This document shows positions 52,241 through 60,928 of a stretch of 64,000 bases of DNA, in pieces. The notes under the pieces were generated by a model. That model did not search any database and was not told the origin of the DNA. It saw only the letters and a program-made list of their open reading frames with translations. This stretch comes from an uncultured Bacteroidales bacterium (GTDB lineage: Bacteria; Bacteroidota; Bacteroidia; Bacteroidales; Muribaculaceae). Position 1 is the stretch's first letter; each line of letters begins with the position of its first letter. The position numbers were made by a program, and so were the translations under genes. The stretch is from the NCBI GenBank assembly GCA_902772965.1, contig CACYCT010000174.1, positions 1 to 64,000 on the forward strand. The letters are read 5' to 3'.

Positions 52241-53677
52241 ATGACTGAAAAATTTGACATGGTGGCAAAGACCTTCCAGGGACTGGAGGGCGTCTTAGCC
52301 GACGAATTGGCCGCCCTCGGCGCCGAAAACGTAGAGCAAGGAACACGTATGGTGGCCTTTACCGGCGACAAGGAAATGCTCTACCGAGCCAACTTCTGCC
52401 TGCGCACGGCACTGAGAATCCTCAAACCCTTCCACAAATTCCAAGCCATTGACATTGACGACCTCTACCGGCAAGTGAAGGCCTACAACTGGCAGGCCAT
52501 GATGACGGCCGAGCAGACCTTCGCCATCGACGTGACCGCCAACAGCGAGGAATTCCGTCACTCACGTTTTGTCACCTACCGCGTCAAAGACGCCATTGCC
52601 GACCACTTCAACGAAGCGCTCGGCCGGCGTCCGTCGATTCGCGTGACCAACCCCGACCTGCGTATCGATGTGCACATCAGCGGCAATCAGGTGACCCTCT
52701 CGCTCGACTCCAGCGGCGAGCCCCTCTACCGCCGGGGATGGCGCGAAGGGCAAACCGACGCACCCATCAACGAGGTGCTCGCCGCGGGCATTATCCTGCT
52801 CAGCGGATGGAACGGGCAGACCGACCTCGTTGACCCCATGTGCGGCTCGGGTACTTTCCTGGTCGAGGCCGCGTTGATTGCCGCCAACATCAACCCGGGC
52901 GTGTTCCGAAAAGGCTTCGCGTTCCAGAACTGGGCCGACTACGACGACGAGATGTTCAACCAGATCTATAACGACGACAGTGGTGAGCGCGAGTTCACGC
53001 ATAAAATTTACGGCTACGACATCGACGGCAAAGCCATCGCCATCAGTCGCGCGAACGTCAAGAGTGCCGGCGTGGCGCGCTATGTGGAACTCGGCCTGCG
53101 CGACATCGCCGAGTGGACTGAAGCCCCAGCCGGCGGCACGCTGATCACCAACCCGCCCTACGGCGAGCGCCTCAAAGGCGACATCGGCGCGCTGTATCAG
53201 ACCCTCGGCCAGAAACTCAAGCATGTCTTCACGGGCTACAACGCCTGGCTGATCGTGAACCGCGACGAGCATAACGACCACATCGGCCTCAAACCTTCGT
53301 TGACCTACCGGCTGCTCAACGGCGCGATTGAATGCGAACTTCGGCAATATGTGATTTTCGAAGGACGTTACAGCGACCTGCGTAGCCGCGGCGAGAGCAT
53401 CAAGAACGAAGGTTTCCGCGCAAGCGACCCCAACCGCGGCCGCCAGCGGCGTGAGCATATGGGCGAGCGCAAGCCGCGTCCCCGGCGTGAGTTCTCCGAC
53501 CGCGGTGACTCTGCCGGGCGTCCGTCAGAGCCGCGACATCCGCGAAACTTCAGCCCGCGTGAACCGCAACTCGGTGTGGACAAAGAGGTGCCCATCATTC
53601 GCGGACGACGGAAGTCGTGGAAACGCCGAGACCTTGATATCCCAACTCCTCCCGAAAACAACTCCACCGACGAATAA
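52241..53677 (+). CDS. THUMP-domain class I RNA methyltransferase (RlmL/RlmKL N-terminal type), 478 aa
   Basis: N-terminal THUMP domain (~45-155) followed by a Rossmann methyltransferase with LVDPMCGSGTFLVEAALIAA (motif I-like), YGYDIDGKAIAISRAN and the catalytic LITNPPYGERL (NPPY). The family installs m2G on 23S rRNA (G2445 by RlmL in E. coli). The last ~80 residues are an Arg/Pro-rich basic tail (RGRQRREHMGERKPRPRRE) likely to bind RNA. The start at 52241 (MTEKFDMVAKTFQGLE) is favoured by the -7 box and by family N-termini. Confidence 0.9.
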   Translation: MTEKFDMVAKTFQGLEGVLADELAALGAENVEQGTRMVAFTGDKEMLYRANFCLRTALRILKPFHKFQAIDIDDLYRQVKAYNWQAMMTAEQTFAIDVTANSEEFRHSRFVTYRVKDAIADHFNEALGRRPSIRVTNPDLRIDVHISGNQVTLSLDSSGEPLYRRGWREGQTDAPINEVLAAGIILLSGWNGQTDLVDPMCGSGTFLVEAALIAANINPGVFRKGFAFQNWADYDDEMFNQIYNDDSGEREFTHKIYGYDIDGKAIAISRANVKSAGVARYVELGLRDIAEWTEAPAGGTLITNPPYGERLKGDIGALYQTLGQKLKHVFTGYNAWLIVNRDEHNDHIGLKPSLTYRLLNGAIECELRQYVIFEGRYSDLRSRGESIKNEGFRASDPNRGRQRREHMGERKPRPRREFSDRGDSAGRPSEPRHPRNFSPREPQLGVDKEVPIIRGRRKSWKRRDLDIPTPPENNSTDE

Positions 53678-53680
53678 CCC

Positions 53681-55069
53681 ATGACACCGCGAAAACTCAA
53701 TATCCTCCTGCTCGGCAGTGGCGGCCGCGAATGCGCCATCGCATGGAAAATGGCGCAAAGCAGTTTGCTCGGCAACCTGTACATTGCCCCCGGAAATGCC
53801 GGCACGGCGCGCTACGGCACAAACCTTTCGCTTGACCCGTGCGACTTTGCCGCCGTGGGGCAGGCCGCGCTTGAAAACCACATCGATATGCTCGTTGTGG
53901 GCAGCGAGGCTCCGCTCGTGGCCGGCATCGCCGACCATTTTCACGCCACCGCCGAACTCAGCCACATCGCCGTAATCGGCCCCGGGCAGGCCGCCGCGCA
54001 ACTTGAAGGAAGCAAGGAGTTCGCCAAGCGGTTCATGCTCCGGCATGATATTCCCACGGCGCGCCACCTCGCCGTCACCGCTGACAACCTCGCCGAAGGC
54101 CTCGCCCTGCTCGACACCCTTGAGGCTCCCTACGTGCTCAAGGCCGACGGGCTCGCCGCCGGAAAGGGGGTGCTTATCATCGACGGCTTGGATCAAGCCA
54201 AACAGGCGTTGAAAGACATGCTCGGCGGCATGTTCGGCGACGCCGGCAACACGGTTGTTATCGAGGAATACCTCTACGGCGTGGAATGCTCGGCCTTTGT
54301 CATCACCGACGGAAAAGACTATCGCCTGCTCTCGTGCGCGAAAGACTACAAGCGCGTCGGCGAGGGTGACACCGGGCCGAATACCGGCGGAATGGGCTCC
54401 GTTTCTCCGCCGGCGTTCATCACCGAAGATACCGCGCGGCGCATTGAGGAACGTGTCATTCGCCCAACCATAGAAGGCCTGCGCGCCGAGGGTCTGCCCT
54501 ATTGCGGGTTCATCTTCTTCGGGCTGATGATTGACTACGATGGAAATCCCAAAGTGATTGAGTACAACGTCCGCCTCGGTGACCCGGAAACCGAGAGCCT
54601 GATGCCCCGGCTGAAAACCGATCTGGTGGAGTTGCTTCACGCGAGTGCCGTCGGCCGCCTCGGCGAAATGCCTGTCGAGTTCGTGCCCGATGTCGCCGCA
54701 ACGGTGATTCTCGTCAGTGAAGGATACCCGGGTGCTTACCGCAAAGGCTTGCCCATCATCGGGTTGGATACCGAAATGGAGAACGTGGTTGTGTTTCATG
54801 CCGGAACGAAGGCCGACGACGGCCGGGTGGTTACCTCCGGCGGCCGCGTGTTGGCTGTGACCGCGCTCGCGCCCACCTTGCCCGATGCGCTCACTATGGC
54901 TTACCGCCGCGCCGGGCAAATCCGATTCGAGGGAGTAGCCTATCGGCGCGACATCGGCTCCGACATCGACGACCCTTACGCCAACCGCACGCCCGATTTT
55001 GTGCGGCGCGCCAAGAACCAGGCCACGCTATATACAGCAGATTATAACACCAAACACAACCGAAATTGA
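53681..55069 (+). CDS. purD: Phosphoribosylamine-glycine ligase PurD
   Basis: Catalyses the ATP-dependent joining of phosphoribosylamine and glycine in purine synthesis. The ATP-grasp enzyme shows LLLGSGGRECAIAWKM at the start (normally GGREH, here Cys), VLKADGLAAGKGVLI, SPPAFITED, and VIEYNVRLGDPETESLMP. At 462 aa it is longer than usual (about 420-430), with a polar C-terminal extension. It begins 3 nt after the methyltransferase gene. Confidence 0.95.
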   Translation: MTPRKLNILLLGSGGRECAIAWKMAQSSLLGNLYIAPGNAGTARYGTNLSLDPCDFAAVGQAALENHIDMLVVGSEAPLVAGIADHFHATAELSHIAVIGPGQAAAQLEGSKEFAKRFMLRHDIPTARHLAVTADNLAEGLALLDTLEAPYVLKADGLAAGKGVLIIDGLDQAKQALKDMLGGMFGDAGNTVVIEEYLYGVECSAFVITDGKDYRLLSCAKDYKRVGEGDTGPNTGGMGSVSPPAFITEDTARRIEERVIRPTIEGLRAEGLPYCGFIFFGLMIDYDGNPKVIEYNVRLGDPETESLMPRLKTDLVELLHASAVGRLGEMPVEFVPDVAATVILVSEGYPGAYRKGLPIIGLDTEMENVVVFHAGTKADDGRVVTSGGRVLAVTALAPTLPDALTMAYRRAGQIRFEGVAYRRDIGSDIDDPYANRTPDFVRRAKNQATLYTADYNTKHNRN

Positions 55070-56049
55070 CCCGCGACGAGCAAATCACCGGTTTTCTGCA
55101 CGGCCGGCCGCTGATGATTCTGTCGGCTATCGCCTTTGCGGCCTGTGGAGTCGGATGGGGCATGTCCGGTCAGTTGCCCAAGCCCGAGCAGAGTGTGGGC
55201 GTGTTTTTCTCGCTCAACGCGGCGATGGCCTCGCCCTTACTCTCGGCGGTGTTGAATGTGGTTTGTGTGATTGCCTGCGGGGCAATTCTGATTGTTCTCA
55301 ACAAGTTGTTCAATTTCATCAGGGCATACACTTTTGTGTTTGTCTCGATGTTCTTCCTTCTGGAGATGAGCACGCCCGCAACGGCGGCGCAACTCAGCGT
55401 CGGCTCGGCGTTGTGCCTGGCCACGGTGGTGGGTATGTTGCCGATGTTCGCCTCTTATGAGAGCAACCGTTCGCAGGGGCGAATCTTCCTCACGATGGTT
55501 ATCCTGTCTTCGGCCACGCTGTGGCAATGGGCGGCAGTGGTGCTGATTCCGGCGTTTTTCGTTGGCTTTATCCAGATGCGCGCGATGCACTGGCGTGCCT
55601 TTCTCGCCGCCGTGCTCGGACTGGCTACTCCCGTGTGGATTGTACTGGGTTTGGGTCTGGCCAACCCCGTCACCGACTACCATTCCTTTGATATCGGAGC
55701 CGCGTGGCAATCGATACGGAGCGGACAGATACAGTTGCTCGTGGGTTGGACGACCGCGCTGACACTGGTCTCCATCGGTCTGTCGGTGATTAACCTGTTT
55801 ACTATCATGAACTTCCGGCTGCAATTCAGAGTTTACAACGCGTTCTTTATGGTTGTGAACCTGCTTGTGGTGATCGCCATGATACTCGACCGGAAAGATA
55901 TTTCGGCGTTTTTGCCGTTGCTGAATATGTGTATCGCCGTGCAAACGGCCCACTGGCTCACGCTTAACAGCCACCCGAAACGCTACCTGCTTGTGCTGAT
56001 TCTAATGGCGTTGTGTCTGATTCATGCCGGTAGTACAATGTTTATTTGA
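55066..56049 (+). CDS. Integral membrane protein, 327 aa, unknown function
   Basis: About nine hydrophobic segments. The probable start is the TTG at 55066-55068, which overlaps the purD stop by TTGA. The next ATG in frame (55113) would remove only a polar N-terminus. No named family was confirmed; the layout resembles DUF6427-like membrane proteins of Bacteroidetes. It lies between purD and pdxB. Confidence 0.65.
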   Translation: MTRDEQITGFLHGRPLMILSAIAFAACGVGWGMSGQLPKPEQSVGVFFSLNAAMASPLLSAVLNVVCVIACGAILIVLNKLFNFIRAYTFVFVSMFFLLEMSTPATAAQLSVGSALCLATVVGMLPMFASYESNRSQGRIFLTMVILSSATLWQWAAVVLIPAFFVGFIQMRAMHWRAFLAAVLGLATPVWIVLGLGLANPVTDYHSFDIGAAWQSIRSGQIQLLVGWTTALTLVSIGLSVINLFTIMNFRLQFRVYNAFFMVVNLLVVIAMILDRKDISAFLPLLNMCIAVQTAHWLTLNSHPKRYLLVLILMALCLIHAGSTMFI

Positions 56050-56063
56050 CGCTTATGGCCTCA

Positions 56064-57068
56064 ATGAAAATAGTTATCGACGAACGCATTCCCGCTTTGG
56101 CCCATCGGCTCGCACCGGTGGCCAACGTGCAAGCTCTGCCCGCGGAGCGGATTACCCCGGCGACAGTGGCCGACGCCGATGCCCTTGTGGTTAGAACACG
56201 AACCCGCTGCGATGCGCGGCTGCTCGATAACAGCCGGGTGCGCTTTATCGGCACAGCCACCATCGGCACCGACCACATCGACCTGGCGTGGTGCGCAGGG
56301 CACGGAATCAAGGTTGTGAACGCGCCCGGGTGCAACGCTCCGGCTGTGGCGCAATGGGTGATGTCGACCATCGGTCACTTTTTGAGAGAAAAGGATTACA
56401 CGCCCGATCGGCTTACGCTCGGTATTGTCGGCGTCGGCCACATAGGCTCGTTGGTAAGCCAATGGGCAAGACACTGGCGATTCCGGGTTTTGCTCAACGA
56501 CCCGCCCCGGGCGCTTGCCGAAGGCGCGGAAAATTTTACCGACCTCGACACGCTCCTCAGCCAAAGCGATATCATTACCGTTCACACGCCGCTCACCCAC
56601 AACGGCCCTTATCCGACTTACCGTCTGATTGACGGGCGGCGGCTGCGCCTTGCCTCGTCGTGTGCGCTTCTGCTCAACGCCGCCCGAGGCGGAATCATCG
56701 AAGAGCGTGCCCTGGGTGACTTTCGCGGAAACATTGCAATTGACTGTTGGGAAACCGAACCTGTGCCTGATCCCGACCTGCTTGGCCGCGCCTATGTGGC
56801 AACACCGCACATTGCCGGATATTCGCTCGAAGGGAAACTCCGCGCCTCGGCGCATATGTTGGCCGAACTCAAACGCCATTTCAGCCTCGCCGTGCCGGAC
56901 TTGCCGGCGTATCCCGATTCCTTTTCTCCGGCTTCGATTGAAGAGGTCACCCGGTCGTACAACCCTATGGCCGACACCGCCAAACTCCGCGGAAATCCCG
57001 CAGATTTCGAGCACCTGCGCAATACCTACCCGCTGCGCCACGAAACGCATTATTTCTTCCGGCAATAA
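56064..57068 (+). CDS. pdxB: Erythronate-4-phosphate dehydrogenase PdxB
   Basis: Oxidises 4-phosphoerythronate in the DXP-independent start of PLP synthesis. The D-2-hydroxyacid dehydrogenase pattern is present: FIGTATIGTDHIDLAWC (~60-76), the NAD-binding GIVGVGHIGSLV, HTPLTHNGPYPTY, LLNAARGGIIEE, and ATPHIAGYSLEGK with the catalytic His. The start at 56064 (MKIVIDERIPALA) agrees with family N-termini; an upstream ATG at 56055 adds three residues. Confidence 0.93.
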   Translation: MKIVIDERIPALAHRLAPVANVQALPAERITPATVADADALVVRTRTRCDARLLDNSRVRFIGTATIGTDHIDLAWCAGHGIKVVNAPGCNAPAVAQWVMSTIGHFLREKDYTPDRLTLGIVGVGHIGSLVSQWARHWRFRVLLNDPPRALAEGAENFTDLDTLLSQSDIITVHTPLTHNGPYPTYRLIDGRRLRLASSCALLLNAARGGIIEERALGDFRGNIAIDCWETEPVPDPDLLGRAYVATPHIAGYSLEGKLRASAHMLAELKRHFSLAVPDLPAYPDSFSPASIEEVTRSYNPMADTAKLRGNPADFEHLRNTYPLRHETHYFFRQ

Positions 57069-57071
57069 CCA

Positions 57072-57117
57072 CGGAATCATCGAAGAATCCGGGTATCAGA
57101 ATTCTTCGATGATTCCG
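57072..57117. terminator. Perfect 17-bp inverted repeat after pdxB
   Basis: Arms 57072-57088 (CGGAATCATCGAAGAAT) and 57101-57117 pair perfectly around a 12-nt loop. No T-tract follows. It lies directly past the pdxB stop and before the GH97 gene. Confidence 0.7.
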
Positions 57118-57157
57118 CTAAATATGTACTCATAACCAGATAATTAAAAAAGAATAG

Positions 57158-59332
<2,175 letters not shown>

Positions 59333-59338
59333 ATCGCT

Positions 59339-60379
59339 ATGAAAACGCTCAAATCCTCTCTCGTCCTCGTGATTGCCGCCCTGACACTCACCGCTGCGGC
59401 AAACGATGCCACTTACTTCACCAAAGGCGCCCAGCTCATTCCTCTGCAGGAAAGCGACATCGCAATAAAGTCGGAAGTCCTCACCTTCACGCTCACCGAT
59501 GACGGGTACACTACCGTTGACGTGCTTTACGAGTTCAACAACACTGGAGCGGCCAAGACCGTGAAAATGGGCTTTGAGGCCATCAGTCCGTACAATTCCG
59601 GCGACGAGGTGCGCACCGACGGCGTGCACCCCTACATCGACCGGTTTACCGTGGAAATGAACGGAAAGACCCTCAGTTACAACAACCACCTGAGCCCGCC
59701 CATCAACCCCGATGCACCCGAAGAAGAACGTTCGTATTACTACATATACGCCTTCGACGCGCCGTTTAACCACGGTATCAACCGCGTACACCACACTTAC
59801 CGCTTCCGCGACTCCAACGGCGTGGGACGCGCTTTCATCATCCCCTATTGGCTCATGCCCGCGACACGATGGAAAGGCGAAGCCATAGGCGATTTCACAC
59901 TCAACATCCAAGCCCCGGAAACGGCTAAACACTTTGTCTTACCCACCGGCGTGTTCGAAGGCGCCGAGTTTAAAGTGACAAAAGGCGCAGGAAAAGTGCG
60001 AACCACGAACCAATGGGGCGACAAATACATCGAAATCGCCCTGCGCAACGGCGCTGTCCAATGGCACAAAACCGGCTTCCGCCCCACCGACGACTTCGAA
60101 ATCACCTCAGCCGACCTGCTCTACGCTTTCAACGAGAATGCCTCCGTGGGAGCGTTTTACGACCGTTCGCCCAGTTACATCGTCCGCTACGACGACAAGC
60201 CACTCCCCAAAAGAATTGTCAGAAACATGCCCTACGCCAACCGCGGTTACGTGTTTAAGAGCCGCGATCTGCGTGACTACTTCAGCAAGTTTTTCTGGTA
60301 TATGCCTGACCCGCTTTACGTGCCGTCGACCAGCGATTTCACGCCCCGCGAGCAACGGTTGCTCAAAGAGTTGAGATAA
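59339..60379 (+). CDS. Secreted protein with YARHG-like C-terminal domain, 346 aa
   Basis: A signal peptide (~1-21) leads into a beta-sandwich domain (~25-280) with a DUF4424-like look (VDVLYEFNNTGAAKTVKMGF, YYYIYAFDAPFNHGINRVHH). Residues ~290-340 match YARHG: MPYANRGYVFKSRDLRDYF and FFWYMPDPLY, where the usual YARHG reads YANRG. YARHG domains are extracellular or envelope modules in bacteria. It is in an operon with the GH97 gene. Confidence 0.75.
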   Translation: MKTLKSSLVLVIAALTLTAAANDATYFTKGAQLIPLQESDIAIKSEVLTFTLTDDGYTTVDVLYEFNNTGAAKTVKMGFEAISPYNSGDEVRTDGVHPYIDRFTVEMNGKTLSYNNHLSPPINPDAPEEERSYYYIYAFDAPFNHGINRVHHTYRFRDSNGVGRAFIIPYWLMPATRWKGEAIGDFTLNIQAPETAKHFVLPTGVFEGAEFKVTKGAGKVRTTNQWGDKYIEIALRNGAVQWHKTGFRPTDDFEITSADLLYAFNENASVGAFYDRSPSYIVRYDDKPLPKRIVRNMPYANRGYVFKSRDLRDYFSKFFWYMPDPLYVPSTSDFTPREQRLLKELR

Positions 60380-60625
60380 GATAGGTTACCGTTCCGGCCA
60401 CTGTTGGCTCATGTATTATTATTTTGACTGTGCGGGCAAAGCGAGTACGCCCTTAATGGGGGTGGTAACTGCAAACCGATCGGCTCATGCCAGCAGATGA
60501 ACAAACAATCCATAAAACGGCTCTCTCTGAATCGCTGCTCAGTCACTAACCTTGTTAAATTCCTTAAATGCCTTAAACAAATCAAAATTTCCATCTAAAG
60601 TTTAGGTTTTCTCGATTCTTTCAAT
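60380..60625. other. AT-rich gap upstream of the E2-E1 cassette
   Basis: No gene was found here. It contains a TTAAATTCCTTAAATGCC-type tandem (60555-60579), which is the reverse complement of the array at 44752-44796. The base composition drops clearly from the preceding GC-rich genes, marking the probable left boundary of an acquired segment. Confidence 0.55.
60555..60579. repeat. Second copy of the TTAAGGAAT-type tandem repeat
   Basis: TTAAATTCCTTAAATGCC, then TTAAACA. On the other strand this reads TTTAAGGCATTTAAGGAATT, sharing the core TTTAAGGAATTTAA with the array at 44752-44796. Confidence 0.7.
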
Positions 60626-60633
60626 TAACTTTG
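60626..60633 (+). promoter_or_regulatory. Bacteroidetes -7 box (TAACTTTG) of the E2-E1 cassette
   Basis: TAACTTTG matches TAnnTTTG. It would start an mRNA near 60640 with a leader of about 140 nt before the 44-codon frame at 60782. No strong -33 element was seen. Confidence 0.55.
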
Positions 60634-60639
60634 CCAAGT

Positions 60640-60700
60640 CATTTTGGGAATTTCATTTGATTAAACCGCACCACGAATCAAATGAGATATCCCATTTGGC
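60640..60700 (+). promoter_or_regulatory. Hairpin or operator in the leader of the E2-E1 cassette
   Basis: CATTTGATT (60654-60662) and AATCAAATG (60676-60684) form a perfect 9-bp inverted repeat around 13 nt. Flanking GGGA (60646-60649) and TCCC (60690-60693) can extend the pairing with interior loops. It lies just downstream of the -7 box, so it could be an RNA structure, an operator or both. There is no T-tract. Confidence 0.5.
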
Positions 60701-60781
60701 CAAATCCTGCAGACATCCACTCAGGACTTTGCAAACCAACATCACCAACGTGGCGCGGAAGTAAATCTAAACATCTAAATT

Positions 60782-60916
60782 ATGGACGATAACCCCTCAT
60801 ACAATGGCCTAAGACGAAGAACAGTTTTGCGCACATCACGCAAGCAAACTGAAAACAATCAAATAACCACTCAAAGACCTCCTTCTACAACTCCATCTCC
60901 AAGAGGTCACGCCTAA
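60782..60916 (+). CDS. 44-aa small basic disordered protein upstream of the E2-E1 gene
   Basis: An ATG at 60782 opens 44 codons to a TAA at 60914-60916, 12 nt ahead of the E2-E1 start. The product begins MDDNPSYNGLRRRTVLRTSR and ends TQRPPSTTPSPRGHA: it is rich in Arg, Thr, Pro and Asn, with no predicted fold. Its place between the promoter and the E2-E1 gene suggests translation with it. It has no recognised homologue. A short peptide ending in RG-HA could be a conjugated tag or a leader peptide; both are speculation. Confidence 0.5.
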   Translation: MDDNPSYNGLRRRTVLRTSRKQTENNQITTQRPPSTTPSPRGHA

Positions 60917-60928
60917 ATCTTTTGCCAT

